NCBI RefSeq assembly: GCF_001650495.1
Contig: NZ_LWCS01000018.1
Coordinates: 62,001-126,000, forward strand
Source: Mycolicibacterium iranicum
GTDB taxonomy: Bacteria > Actinomycetota > Actinomycetes > Mycobacteriales > Mycobacteriaceae
Reading direction: 5' to 3'
DNA: 64,000 nucleotides
In this document: one piece after another, positions 10,150-18,790 of the stretch
How the letters are laid out: each line of letters starts with the position of its first letter
Position numbering within the stretch: the first letter of the stretch is position 1
Translations under genes and position numbers: made by a program
Notes under the pieces: generated by a model
What the model was told of the DNA's origin: nothing
The model's input: only the letters and a program-made list of their open reading frames with translations
Databases searched by the model: none

Positions 10150-10833
10150 ATGACGCATCCGGCCGACCGCCACCTGCGCAACCTCACCACCCCGAAAGCC
10201 GCCGCCTTCGCGGGCGTGCTGTTCGCGCTGCTGTTCGGGGCGGCGCTGATACTCATCCGGATCTCGCTGCCCGAAGGCGGCGCGCTGGGTTCGCAGTGGG
10301 TGGAGGGGACAAGCCACCAGCTGCGTATCGCGGTGGTGCTGATGCCGTTCTCCGGCATCGCGTTCCTGTGGTTCATCGCAGTGGTGCGCGACGGGCTGGG
10401 CACGTTGGAGGACAAGTTCTTCTCGACCGTCTTCCTGGGCAGTGGCCTGCTGTTCCTGGCGATGATCTTCGCCTCGACAGCGGTCGGTGCCGGACTGCTC
10501 GCGGTCAGTCAGGTCGACGTATCCGACACCGACCGCCAGCTCGCCGCCTTCGGTCACGGTCTGCTGATGGCGCTGTCGAACACGTACGCACTGCGGATGG
10601 CGGCGGTGTTCATGATCTCGCTGGCGACCATCTGGCTGCGGACGCGGCTGATGCCGACGTGGCTGGTGATCGTCACCTATCTGGTGGCAGTGTGCGTGCT
10701 GGTGGCCTGCGATCTGAGCCGGTGGATGACGGTCGCGTTCCCGATCTGGGTGCTGGTCGTCAGCCTGCTGATGCTGGTGCGGTCCGGTGTCATCGATCTT
10801 CCAGACGAAGAGCACTCGCCGGACAGAGCTTGA
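10150..10833 (+). CDS. Conserved multi-pass membrane protein
   Basis: A 227-residue protein with about six hydrophobic segments: AAAFAGVLFALLFGAALILI, a segment around MPFSGIAFLWFIAVV, FLGSGLLFLAMIFAS, a helix around MAAVFMISLATIWL, WLVIVTYLVAVCVLVACDL, and a last one ending VVSLLMLV. It ends with an acidic tail. I do not recognise the family and see no catalytic or transport motif. It lies 21 bp after the cyclase gene and overlaps the 3' end of the convergent ferredoxin gene by 44 bp. Confidence 0.75.
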   Translation: MTHPADRHLRNLTTPKAAAFAGVLFALLFGAALILIRISLPEGGALGSQWVEGTSHQLRIAVVLMPFSGIAFLWFIAVVRDGLGTLEDKFFSTVFLGSGLLFLAMIFASTAVGAGLLAVSQVDVSDTDRQLAAFGHGLLMALSNTYALRMAAVFMISLATIWLRTRLMPTWLVIVTYLVAVCVLVACDLSRWMTVAFPIWVLVVSLLMLVRSGVIDLPDEEHSPDRA

Positions 10834-10996
10834 CGGCCTCCGCTGCGTGCTCGGCCTCCTCGTCGCTGACGTCTTCGTGGAGGATCTCGACGATGCCGTC
10901 GTCGTCCTGGTCGAAGACCTCGCCCGCCACCATCACGCAGTTGCCCGCCTGAATGCACAGATCGCGATCGGCGACGACTCGTTTGTTCTCGCTCAC
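10790..10996 (-). CDS. Ferredoxin of the P450-associated [3Fe-4S] type
   Basis: A 68-residue soluble electron carrier. Three cluster-type cysteines are visible: Cys14 and Cys20 in CIQAGNC and Cys58 in KLCPAS. The position that carries the fourth cysteine in 2[4Fe-4S] forms is replaced, as in the [3Fe-4S] ferredoxins that feed actinobacterial cytochromes P450. It begins inside the stop codon of the upstream P450 gene (4-bp overlap), so it is almost certainly that enzyme's redox partner. Confidence 0.92.
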   Translation of the reverse strand: MSENKRVVADRDLCIQAGNCVMVAGEVFDQDDDGIVEILHEDVSDEEAEHAAEAVKLCPASALRLEDR

Positions 10997-12201
10997 CAGC
11001 GCACCTCCAACGACTTCAGACCGTAGATGAAGTGGAACGAGCGGAACTGCACATCGGCGAAGTCTTCGGCCGGCGCCAGAGCCGGGAACCGGCGCAGCAG
11101 TGCGGGGAACGCGATCTGCATCTCCATCCTCGCCAGTGGCGCGCCGAGGCAGTGGTGGACGCCGTGCCCGAACGCCAGGTGACCGGGGGCGCCTCGTGCG
11201 ATGTCGAGAGTGTCTGGCGCCTCGACGAATTCACCGTCGCGGTTGCCGCAGGGCAGCGACGCGAACACCAGATGCCCGGCGGGGATCGTGACGCCGGCGA
11301 TCTCGACGTCGGTGGTGGTGATCCGCGGGATGGCGGTCTGGACGATCGACAGCCACCGCAGCAGCTCCTCCACCGCGGGGCCCACGGCGGCGGGTTCGTC
11401 GCGCACTGTGGCGAGCTGATCGGGGTGACGCAGCAGCGCAAGTGTGCCCAGCGCCAACATGTTCGACGTCGTCTCGTGGCCGGCGAGCAGTAGCAGCCCG
11501 GCGATGCCGATCAGCTCGTCATCGCTGAGGTCTGCGCCGTGATCGCGGATCAGCATGCCGAGGATGTCGTCGCCCGGTTCGGTTCTCGCACGCTCGACGA
11601 GGCCGGCCATGTAAGCCCGGCCTTGGCGCTGCAGCTCGAATCGCTCGGGAATCGGGATCGACAGGTCCAGTTGGCGGGCGCTTCGCTTCTGGAAGCCGTC
11701 GCGGTCGGCGTAGGGCACACCGAGCAGTTCGCAGATGACTAGCGACGGAATCGGCAGCGCGAAGTGCTCGACCAGATCTGCATTCGGCCCCGCCGCTTCC
11801 AGCGCGTCCAGTTGGGCATCGACGATCTCGACGATGCGAGGCTGCAGGCGCGTCATCCTTCGGTGCGTGAACTCGGGAGTCAGCATGCGGCGCAACCGCT
11901 GATGTTCGGGCGGGTCCAGGCCGAGGAGGTTACCCGCGCGTGCGCGGGCCTGGGCCTCGTCGTCGAGCGGCGGTGCGCCGGGAACGGCGAAACCGGGCGG
12001 GCGTTCGTTGGAAAACCGGGTGTAGTCCGAGAGCACGGTCTTGATGTCGTCGTAGCGGGTGACGAGATACACCTGCATGCCGAACGCGTTGGTGACGGTG
12101 CGGACGCCTTCGTTCTCCCGGATCTCGCGAAGCTGCGGAATCGGGTCGAAAGCGTCGCGCCGCATGTGCAGCGGCGGCAGCTCGGGTGCAGCCTGGGTCA
12201 T
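10993..12201 (-). CDS. Cytochrome P450 monooxygenase
   Basis: A 402-residue soluble class I P450. The oxygen-activating I-helix motif AGHETT is at 240-245, the ExxR pair is Glu279/Arg282, and the heme loop FGHGVHHCLG puts the axial ligand at Cys351. The sequence looks closest to CYP105-like bacterial P450s (inferred from overall appearance). The adjacent ferredoxin would donate electrons; a ferredoxin reductase is not in the window. The substrate is unknown. The gene is preceded on the same strand by the MmpL gene, whose stop is 35 bp upstream. Confidence 0.95.
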   Translation of the reverse strand: MTQAAPELPPLHMRRDAFDPIPQLREIRENEGVRTVTNAFGMQVYLVTRYDDIKTVLSDYTRFSNERPPGFAVPGAPPLDDEAQARARAGNLLGLDPPEHQRLRRMLTPEFTHRRMTRLQPRIVEIVDAQLDALEAAGPNADLVEHFALPIPSLVICELLGVPYADRDGFQKRSARQLDLSIPIPERFELQRQGRAYMAGLVERARTEPGDDILGMLIRDHGADLSDDELIGIAGLLLLAGHETTSNMLALGTLALLRHPDQLATVRDEPAAVGPAVEELLRWLSIVQTAIPRITTTDVEIAGVTIPAGHLVFASLPCGNRDGEFVEAPDTLDIARGAPGHLAFGHGVHHCLGAPLARMEMQIAFPALLRRFPALAPAEDFADVQFRSFHFIYGLKSLEVRW

Positions 12202-12236
12202 CTGTCGACGCTACCCGCCGAAGACGAAGTCCCCGT

Positions 12237-14297
12237 TCAGCGCGTGGACTGACCCGCAACCGAGTCGGCGCGGTGTCGCCCGGCGGGTCCTCGGTCTTGA
12301 GAACCGTCTTTGTTGTCGCGCAGCGCCGGCCACCAGATCCTCGGCCCGATCAACGTGAACAGCGCTGGGATGATCACGGTGCGTACGAGGAAGGTATCCA
12401 GCAGGATGCCCAGCCCGACGATGATGCCGACCTGGGTGAGCACGATCAGCGGCAGCACCCCGAGTACGCAGAACACGGCGGCAAGGACGACGCCCGCGCT
12501 GCTGATCACCGCGCCGGTGGCCGAGACGGCCCGCACGATGCCGTCGCGGGTGCCGTGCTCCGGTGTCTCCTCCCGCGCGCGTGTGACGAGGAAGATCGTG
12601 TAGTCCACACCGAGCGCGACCAGAAACAGGAACGCGAACAGCGGCGCGGTGTTGTCGAGCCCCGGGAACCCGAAGACGTGAACGCTGGCCCAGCCGCCGA
12701 GTCCGAGCGCCGCGAGGGCACTGAGCACCGTGACCCCGACGAGGACAAGGGGGGCCAGCGCCGCGCGCAGCAGCACGTACAGCACCAGCAGGACGACGAC
12801 AAGGATCGCGGGGATCACGACTGCCCGGTCGTGCCCGGCCGCCCCGGCGGCGTCGCGGGCTGTGGCGTCCGACCCGCCCACGAGCGCATCCGGATCCACG
12901 GCGTGTACCGAATCTCTGAGTGCGTCAACGGTTTCGAAGGCCTCATCCGAGGCGGGGGCTGCTTCGAGCACGACCGACCATTGGCTGAGCCCGTTCGGTG
13001 AGGAACCTGCCGGGATCACCGACACGACGCCGGGGGTCTCGGCGATGGCGCGCTGCACATCGGCAGAGCGATCCGTGGCGGCGATGACCCTGGCGGGATC
13101 GGTCAGGCCGCTGGGGAAGTGGGCGGCGAGTGTGTCGTAGCCGCTCACCGATTCGGCCTGGACTCTGAACTGTTCGGTCTGTGACAGACCCACCGGTGTC
13201 CCGAGCAGGCCCGTGCACAGCAGCGCCAGCGCGCCGATCGACACCACGGCGACGCTCCCCGGGCGTCGTGCGACGGCAGCCGCCACGCGGTGCCAGACGC
13301 CGCCGTCGGTGAGAGGCGTCGCGCCGACGGCGGGGATGAACGGCCAGAACAGCTTTCGGCCGAACAGCCCAAGGGCGGGAGGCAGGACCAGCAGGACGAA
13401 CACCGCTGCGACGACGAGACCCGCTGCAGCCTGCACGCCGAGGCTGCGGGTGGAGGGCGATGACGCGAAGAGCAGGGTCAGCAGTGCCAGCACCACCGTC
13501 GCGTTGCTGGCGATGATCGCCGGACCCGCCCGCCGCACCGCGGTGTCGAGTGCTTCGCGATGAGAGTGGCTGCGGCCCAGCTCTTCTCGATAGCGAGAGA
13601 TCAGAAGCAGTGCGTAGTTGGTGCCCGCGCCGAACACCAGCACGCTGGTGATGCCGCCGGTGGATCCGTCGGGGCTCAGGCCGAGCGCTTCGGCGGCGGC
13701 AGCGCCGACCACGGCGGCGACGCGGTCGGCGAACCCGATGACCAGCAGGGGCACCAGCCACAGCACCGGTGAGCGGTAGGTGATGATGAGAAGCAGGGCG
13801 ACGACGGCCGCGGTGACGGCCAGCAATGTGAAGTTGGCGCCGGAGAACGAGTCGGCGATGTCGGCGCCGAACGCCGGACCGCCGGTGACCTGGGCCCGCA
13901 GGTCGTCGGGCAGGTCGTCGGCAGCCTTGGCGCGCAACTCTTTCACCTTGTCGGCGAGGTCGAATCCGGACAGCTCCGCAGACAGGGGGACGATCACGAG
14001 GGCGGCCTCGCCGTCCTCGGAGACCTGCGGCGGCGCCCCGGAGAAGGTCTGGGTCACCGCCGCGAGATCGGTCGGTTTGAGGGGTGTTTCGTCGTCGCGG
14101 GTGACGACGAGGATCGCGGGTACCTGATCCCCGCCCGGGAATTGGGTGCGCGCGGCATCGGCGCGCGCGGACTCCGACGCGGGCGGCACGGCCACGGGTG
14201 ACTGGCCGGCCGAGTCATCGCTTCCGAGGAAACCCATCAGGGCACCGGAGACGAGGACGACGAGTATCGCGATCACCCAGGAGTAGCGGCGGCTCAT
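12237..14297 (-). CDS. MmpL/RND-family membrane transporter
   Basis: A 686-residue RND-type exporter with two halves. Each half has one N-terminal helix, a periplasmic domain and a five- to six-helix bundle. Marks are GAGTNYALLLISRYREEL in the first half and LGVDYTIFLVTRAREE in the second, where the charged pair in helix 4 drives proton coupling. It is shorter than the 900-plus residue lipid-exporting MmpLs and resembles the compact MmpL/YdfJ subgroup. ATG 14297 (MSRRYSW) is preferred to the TTG at 14306. A divergent MarR gene and a 29-bp palindrome suggest drug- or lipid-responsive control. Confidence 0.92.
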   Translation of the reverse strand: MSRRYSWVIAILVVLVSGALMGFLGSDDSAGQSPVAVPPASESARADAARTQFPGGDQVPAILVVTRDDETPLKPTDLAAVTQTFSGAPPQVSEDGEAALVIVPLSAELSGFDLADKVKELRAKAADDLPDDLRAQVTGGPAFGADIADSFSGANFTLLAVTAAVVALLLIITYRSPVLWLVPLLVIGFADRVAAVVGAAAAEALGLSPDGSTGGITSVLVFGAGTNYALLLISRYREELGRSHSHREALDTAVRRAGPAIIASNATVVLALLTLLFASSPSTRSLGVQAAAGLVVAAVFVLLVLPPALGLFGRKLFWPFIPAVGATPLTDGGVWHRVAAAVARRPGSVAVVSIGALALLCTGLLGTPVGLSQTEQFRVQAESVSGYDTLAAHFPSGLTDPARVIAATDRSADVQRAIAETPGVVSVIPAGSSPNGLSQWSVVLEAAPASDEAFETVDALRDSVHAVDPDALVGGSDATARDAAGAAGHDRAVVIPAILVVVLLVLYVLLRAALAPLVLVGVTVLSALAALGLGGWASVHVFGFPGLDNTAPLFAFLFLVALGVDYTIFLVTRAREETPEHGTRDGIVRAVSATGAVISSAGVVLAAVFCVLGVLPLIVLTQVGIIVGLGILLDTFLVRTVIIPALFTLIGPRIWWPALRDNKDGSQDRGPAGRHRADSVAGQSTR

Positions 14298-14309
14298 GCC
14301 GACCAATAT

Positions 14310-14338
14310 TTCAGATGTTTAATCATTAAGCAACTGAA
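14310..14338. promoter_or_regulatory. Near-perfect palindrome between mmpL-like and marR-like genes (probable MarR operator)
   Basis: A 29-bp inverted repeat centred on 14324. The outer arms are TTCAG/CTGAA and the inner arms TTAAT/ATTAA; only two base pairs mismatch. It sits in the 58-bp gap between the two divergent start codons. Palindromes of this kind in such gaps are the normal binding site of the flanking MarR dimer, which would repress both genes. Confidence 0.7.
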
Positions 14339-14355
14339 ACTTCGGTTATGCTGTC

Positions 14356-14835
14356 GTGGTGCACGAGGACGATAGAGCTGCGCTGGAGGCGCTGATGGCG
14401 GCCGACATGCGCGCACTCACCGCCGCCTCCGACGCGGTCGGGCAGAGGTTCGCCGCGTTACACGACGTGACGGCCAACGACTTCCGCGCCCTACTGCACG
14501 TGATGGTCGCCGAAGGGGCAGGCGACCCGCTGACCGCGGGGGAGCTGCGGCAGAGAATGGGCGTGTCGGCCGCCGCGATCACCTATCTCGTCGAGCGGAT
14601 GGTCGACTCCGGGCATCTGCATCGCGAAGCCGACCCTGCGGATCGCCGCAGAGTGCGGCTGCGGATGTCCGACCACGGCATGGGCGTCGCGCGCGGCTTC
14701 TTCACCCCCCTCGCCGAACATGCCCACGACAGCATGGCCGGGTTGGCCGACGATGACCTCGTCGCCGCCCACCGCGTATTCACTGCGCTCGGTGCGGCGA
14801 TGCAGACGTTCCTGGAGGAACTCGGACCCCGGTGA
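14356..14835 (+). CDS. MarR-family transcriptional regulator
   Basis: A 159-residue winged-helix repressor. The recognition region reads [21 protein letters not shown], followed by the wing [19 protein letters not shown], the standard MarR signature (DxRxxRxxLT-like). GTG 14356 is taken as the start; GTG 14359 is equally possible. It is divergent from the MmpL exporter and probably controls it. Its last 56 bp overlap the 3' end of the opposing SDR gene. Confidence 0.92.
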   Translation: MVHEDDRAALEALMAADMRALTAASDAVGQRFAALHDVTANDFRALLHVMVAEGAGDPLTAGELRQRMGVSAAAITYLVERMVDSGHLHREADPADRRRVRLRMSDHGMGVARGFFTPLAEHAHDSMAGLADDDLVAAHRVFTALGAAMQTFLEELGPR

Positions 14836-15748
14836 GACGTTCGGAAAGCTCCCACAGTCGCGCGGCGTCGGCCATGTCGCGGGCGGGGGCATAGACGTCC
14901 TGTTCGGCCGGTGGCCCGGAGAGATGGCGGAAACCACTGGGACCGTAGAACTTTCCACCCTGGTCAGCGGGGTTTGTGGCGGCATACAGCGCCGGGAGCA
15001 GGCCTTGATCAACAGTCTGCGTGAAGATGCCCCGCCGGGCGGTGAAGCGGATCAGGCGCACCGAAAGTGTGTCTCTGCTGCGACCCATATGAGGCTGAGC
15101 AGCAAGCAGATTGGTGGCAGTCACACCAGGATGAGAAACGTTGCTGGTGATGCCCCACCCGGCAGTCGCGCTGCGGCGGTGCAGCTCCAGGCCGAACATC
15201 AGGTTGGCGATCTTCGATTGGCTGTAGGCCTTGCCGACCGAATAGGACTTCTCGAAGTTCACGTCGTCCCAGTTGATGGCATTGGAAGCCGCCGCGATGC
15301 TCGACTGCGTCGTGACGCGCGCACCCCCGGCACGCAGCAACGGGAGCAGGCGAAGGGTCAGCGCGAAGTGGCCGAGGTGATTTGTGCCCCATTGCAGTTC
15401 GAAACCGTCGGCTGTGGTCTGGCGGTTGGGCGGGTTCATGATCCCGGCGTTGTTGACCAGCAGGTGGATCGGTCGCCCCTCGGCATCCAGTTCGCCTGCG
15501 ATGTCGGCGACGGACTGCAGCGACGCCAGGTCCAGCCGGCGCAGGGTGACGCGCGCCCCCGGCACCGCCGCACGGATGCGGTCCACCGCGTGCCTGCCCT
15601 TCTCGGCATTGCGGACCGGCAGCACCACCTCGGCGCCTGCGGCGGCAAGCCGTTCGGCCAGCCCCAGGCCGACACCGTCGCTGCCGCCCGTCACGACGGC
15701 CAATCGGCCGGTCAGGTCGGGAACTTCCACTGTTGCTTTGCGCGTCAT
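14780..15748 (-). CDS. Short-chain dehydrogenase/reductase
   Basis: A 322-residue NAD(P)-dependent oxidoreductase of the retinol-dehydrogenase-like SDR type. The nucleotide loop [12 protein letters not shown] starts near residue 20, NNAG near residue 99, and the active-site pair is in YSQSK. Two arginines in the first strand region (PVRNAEKG) favour NADP. It follows the XRE regulator on the same strand after 21 bp, so the two are probably one operon. The natural end ([10 protein letters not shown]) is followed by a 15-residue extension. The substrate is unknown. Confidence 0.9.
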   Translation of the reverse strand: MTRKATVEVPDLTGRLAVVTGGSDGVGLGLAERLAAAGAEVVLPVRNAEKGRHAVDRIRAAVPGARVTLRRLDLASLQSVADIAGELDAEGRPIHLLVNNAGIMNPPNRQTTADGFELQWGTNHLGHFALTLRLLPLLRAGGARVTTQSSIAAASNAINWDDVNFEKSYSVGKAYSQSKIANLMFGLELHRRSATAGWGITSNVSHPGVTATNLLAAQPHMGRSRDTLSVRLIRFTARRGIFTQTVDQGLLPALYAATNPADQGGKFYGPSGFRHLSGPPAEQDVYAPARDMADAARLWELSERLTGVRVPPGTSASPHRAQ

Positions 15749-15769
15749 GCCCCTACGCTGCCTGCGGCC

Positions 15770-16663
15770 TCAGCGTGCATTCAGGGGCGTGTCATCCACG
15801 GATCGGCGATCCCCGGTTAGGGGTGGGTCACGCAGGTAGGACTCCGGATCCGCCCCCAGCGCCGCCAGTTTTCTGTAACTGGGGGTGCCCGGCTCTGCCG
15901 TGAACACCAGCAGGATGTGCAGCTGCAGGGGGTCGTGAAGGCTCTGGCATTGCAGGTCGAGCACCCCCAGCGCCGGATGTGCGATCCGCTTGTGCAGCTC
16001 CGGGGCCTGGGTGACGTCGTGACGCTTCCACAGCGCGGCGAACTCGGCGCTGCGATCCAGCAGATCCTCGACGATACGGGCCGCCCTCGATCCGGTGCCG
16101 TCCCGGGCGTAGGCCAACCTGGCTCCCGCGGTGAACGACCGTCCCAGCGCGGCATGGTCTTCGACCGGATACACCAGGCGAGCCGCGTCGTCGGTGAACC
16201 ACCGGTACAGAATGCTGCGCGCGAAACCGGTGTAGACGGTCTCGTCGCCGAGCAGGGCCCGTGCGGCGGGGGTCTGCAGCAACGTCTCCCCGAGCGCCGT
16301 CATGACCTGGGCCGGTGTGTCCTGCAGGCGCTCGAGGATCCGCAGCGTGGCCTGGCTGACCTGCTCTCCCGGCACGGTGCGGGCCGGCGCGTTGTGGCCC
16401 GCCAGCCGGAACAGGTGATCGCGTTCGTCCAGCGACAAGCGCAGGGCTCTTGCCAGCGACGCCAGTACGTCCACCGAAGGCTGCGGACCGCGCTGCTGCT
16501 CCATCCGGCTGTAATAGTCGGTCGAAATGAGCGCGAGCGCCGCGACTTCCTCCCGGCGCAGTCCCGCTGTGCGCCTGCGCACGCCGGCGGGCAGCCCCAC
16601 ATCCGTGGGTCGCAGAGCTTCGCGTCGGGTGCGCAGGAAGTCCGCGAACTGTCGTTGGTCCAT
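15770..16663 (-). CDS. XRE-family regulator with MmyB-like ligand-binding domain
   Basis: A 297-residue protein. Residues about 5-80 form a helix-turn-helix domain with GLRREEVAALALISTDYYSRMEQ-like sequence (LRREEVAALA and YYSRMEQQRG visible), typical of this regulator class. The rest matches the MmyB-type domain, thought to bind fatty acid-like ligands, including SILYRWFTDD and WKRHDV. ATG 16663 (MDQRQFADFLRTRRE) is the natural start. These regulators usually control an adjacent SDR gene; here the SDR lies directly downstream. A 129-bp gap separates it from the divergent PurT-like gene. Confidence 0.9.
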   Translation of the reverse strand: MDQRQFADFLRTRREALRPTDVGLPAGVRRRTAGLRREEVAALALISTDYYSRMEQQRGPQPSVDVLASLARALRLSLDERDHLFRLAGHNAPARTVPGEQVSQATLRILERLQDTPAQVMTALGETLLQTPAARALLGDETVYTGFARSILYRWFTDDAARLVYPVEDHAALGRSFTAGARLAYARDGTGSRAARIVEDLLDRSAEFAALWKRHDVTQAPELHKRIAHPALGVLDLQCQSLHDPLQLHILLVFTAEPGTPSYRKLAALGADPESYLRDPPLTGDRRSVDDTPLNAR

Positions 16664-16792
16664 GCCGTCAGTGTCCCTGCGCGCACCCAACCCATCCAGG
16701 GATCGCCAGTCCGGGTCGTTCCGCAGCCACGATCGCAGGCAGCGGACCACTGGTGTTCCGATTCTCTGCATCCGTCTGGCAGGCTGAAATCG

Positions 16793-17917
16793 ATGAGTGA
16801 GACAACGGTGATGCTGCTGGGTGCGGGCGACCGAACCCGTGAGCTCGCGCTGGCGTTCGAACATCTCGGTGCGGATGTCGTGTCGGTCGACGACCACGCC
16901 GACGTACAGGCGCTCACGGTGCTGATCGACGAGAAGAACCCGCGCTACGTGGTCGCCGACACCGAGACCGTCGCGACAGAAGTGCTGGTCGAGATCGCCG
17001 GGCGCGACGGCGTCGAGGTGTTTCCGACGCCACGCGCCGCCCGACTCTCCCTGGACGGGGAGGGCTTGCGGCGGCTTGCCGCCGACGAGTTGGGGCTGCC
17101 GACCGCGCCGTTCTGGTTCGCGGGTTCGGCGGAGGAGCTCACCGCGATCGCCAAGCACGCCGGCTTCCCGCTGGTGGTCAAGCCGGTCGCTGCTGCTCCC
17201 GGCGAGGGGGAATCGGTGCTCCTGCGGCCCGAGGACGTAGAGCCGGCGTGGCGCAGCGCGGTCGCGGGCGGCAAGCTCAGTCTGCAGCGGGTGATCGCCG
17301 AGACCGTGGTGGAGGTCGACGTCGAGGTGACGCTGCTGACGGTGCGTACCACCGGTCCCTCGGGCCCGACGGTGTCGTTCTGCGAGCCGATCGGCCACCA
17401 TCAGACGACCAGCGACGCGTTGGAATCCTGGCAGCCGCAACAGCTTTCGCCGGCTGCGTTGGACTCGGCGAAGTCGATCGCGGCGCGTATCGTCAATTCT
17501 CTCGGCGGGCGCGGCGTTTTCGCGGTGGAACTGCTGGTTCGCGGCGACGAGGTCTACTTCTCCGACGTCCGGCCGCGCCTGCATGACAGCGGGCTGGTCA
17601 CGCTGCGCTCCCAGCGGTTATCTCAGTTCGAGTTGCATGCCAGGGCGGTTCTGGGGCTGCCGGTCGACACGATCATGATCTCGCCGGGCGCCGTCGAGGT
17701 GACCTACGCGGGCGATGAGGGAGCTGCCGCCGACACCGGAGTACTGCGGACGGTGGTGGCCGAGGCGCTGGCCGTTGCCGAGAGCGACATCCGGGTCTTC
17801 CCCGGCGGGACGCCGTGGCTGGGGCTTTCGCTCGCGACCGCACCGGATCCGATCGTGGCGCGTGACCGCGCGCGCCGCGTGGCCACGGCACTGCGCAGGC
17901 TGCGGGTGACGGAATGA
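16793..17917 (+). CDS. purT: PurT-like ATP-grasp protein, shortened N-terminal domain
   Basis: A 374-residue relative of formate-dependent phosphoribosylglycinamide formyltransferase (PurT), which makes formyl-GAR from GAR, formate and ATP. Clear PurT marks are VTLLTVRT, FCEPIGHHQ, ESWQPQQLS, GGRGVFAVELLV, SDVRPRLHDSGLVTL and LSQFELHARAVLGLP. The N-terminal part is abnormal: the usual GSGELGKE loop reads GAGDRTRE, the RYANAPAMQVAH segment is missing, and the glycine-rich loop reads AAPGEGES instead of SSSGKGQS. It may have lost or changed the GAR/formate site. ATG 16793 is the likely start. Co-transcribed with the next two genes by context. Confidence 0.75.
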   Translation: MSETTVMLLGAGDRTRELALAFEHLGADVVSVDDHADVQALTVLIDEKNPRYVVADTETVATEVLVEIAGRDGVEVFPTPRAARLSLDGEGLRRLAADELGLPTAPFWFAGSAEELTAIAKHAGFPLVVKPVAAAPGEGESVLLRPEDVEPAWRSAVAGGKLSLQRVIAETVVEVDVEVTLLTVRTTGPSGPTVSFCEPIGHHQTTSDALESWQPQQLSPAALDSAKSIAARIVNSLGGRGVFAVELLVRGDEVYFSDVRPRLHDSGLVTLRSQRLSQFELHARAVLGLPVDTIMISPGAVEVTYAGDEGAAADTGVLRTVVAEALAVAESDIRVFPGGTPWLGLSLATAPDPIVARDRARRVATALRRLRVTE

Positions 17918-18357
17918 CCGAGCCGACCGAGCCGACCGACAAGTCGGGGATCGCCCCCTTTCTCGGGGCCTTGACCATCATTGTGGCCGTCGTGATCGGA
18001 ATCTGGCTGATCAACGTGTTCTCCGGTGACGACCTGACCGACGCGCAGCAGATAGCGCGCGCCGCCTCCGGGCAGAACGACGCCCTGCAGCGCGAGAGCT
18101 ACCAGGATTTCCAGGCGTTCACCTGCGCCGCACAACAGCGCGACGAGTCCGAAGTGCTGGACGCTCAACGTGATTCGGTCGCCAAGCGTGGTGATCGTTA
18201 CGTCGATCGGGTCGACGCCGTCGTTGTCGACGGGGATAGCGCTACCGCCGATATCACCTACTACTTCGACAATGACAAAGAGGCCAAGGAGACCGTCGAG
18301 ATGTCGTTCGCCCGCGAGGGCGGAACCTGGAAGGTCTGTTCGACCGGCCCCAGTTAG
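17914..18357 (+). CDS. Small single-pass membrane protein, Rv0361/DUF4878-like
   Basis: A 147-residue protein with a short acidic N-terminus, one membrane helix (ALTIIVAVVIGIWLINVF) and an extracytoplasmic domain ending EGGTWKVCSTGPS. The domain resembles the outer domain of the protein at 3410-4177: one cysteine early (FTCAAQ), repeated beta strands with VDGDSATADITYYF, and a terminal WKVC. It starts inside the PurT-like stop codon (ATGA), so translation is probably coupled. Function is unknown. Confidence 0.75.
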   Translation: MTEPTEPTDKSGIAPFLGALTIIVAVVIGIWLINVFSGDDLTDAQQIARAASGQNDALQRESYQDFQAFTCAAQQRDESEVLDAQRDSVAKRGDRYVDRVDAVVVDGDSATADITYYFDNDKEAKETVEMSFAREGGTWKVCSTGPS

Positions 18358-18376
18358 CTGTGGGAGACTCACGCTC

Positions 18377-18790
18377 GTGAGCTATGCCGGAGACATCACG
18401 CCCGAGGAGGCCTGGAAGCTGCTGAGCGACACACCCGATGCGGTGCTCGTCGACTGTCGCACCGAGGCCGAGTGGCGCTTCGTCGGGGTGGCCGACACGT
18501 CGAGCCTGGGACGTGAGGTCGTCTACATCGAGTGGAACCGCACTGACGGCAGCCACAACGACGGCTTCGTCGACGAGTTGAAGGCGGCTGGGGTGACCCC
18601 CGGCGAGCGTCCTGTCGTGTTCTTGTGCCGCTCCGGCAATCGATCCATCGGGGCTGCCGAGGCTGCGACCGAGGCGGGCATCGCGCCGTCCTACAACATT
18701 CTCGACGGGTTCGAGGGCAACCTCGACGAGAACAAGCACCGCGGCGGCACCGGGTGGAAAGCCGTCGGACTTCCGTGGGTGCAGTCATGA
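18377..18790 (+). CDS. Rhodanese-like sulfurtransferase (Rv0390-like)
   Basis: A 137-residue single-domain rhodanese. The active-site loop CRSGNRS places the persulfide-carrying Cys at residue 84, preceded by ERPVVFL. The N-terminal strand VLVDCRTEAEW is also standard. GTG 18377 gives MSYAGDITPEEAW, a typical start. Its stop overlaps the metZ start by 4 bp. A role in supplying sulfane sulfur next to a sulfhydrylase is plausible from position but unproven. Confidence 0.92.
   Translation: MSYAGDITPEEAWKLLSDTPDAVLVDCRTEAEWRFVGVADTSSLGREVVYIEWNRTDGSHNDGFVDELKAAGVTPGERPVVFLCRSGNRSIGAAEAATEAGIAPSYNILDGFEGNLDENKHRGGTGWKAVGLPWVQS

Noticed and set aside
15917..16792. N-terminal extension of the PurT-like reading frame
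   Set aside because: It is antisense to the XRE regulator, with shadow-like composition. The recognisable PurT-like start is at 16793.
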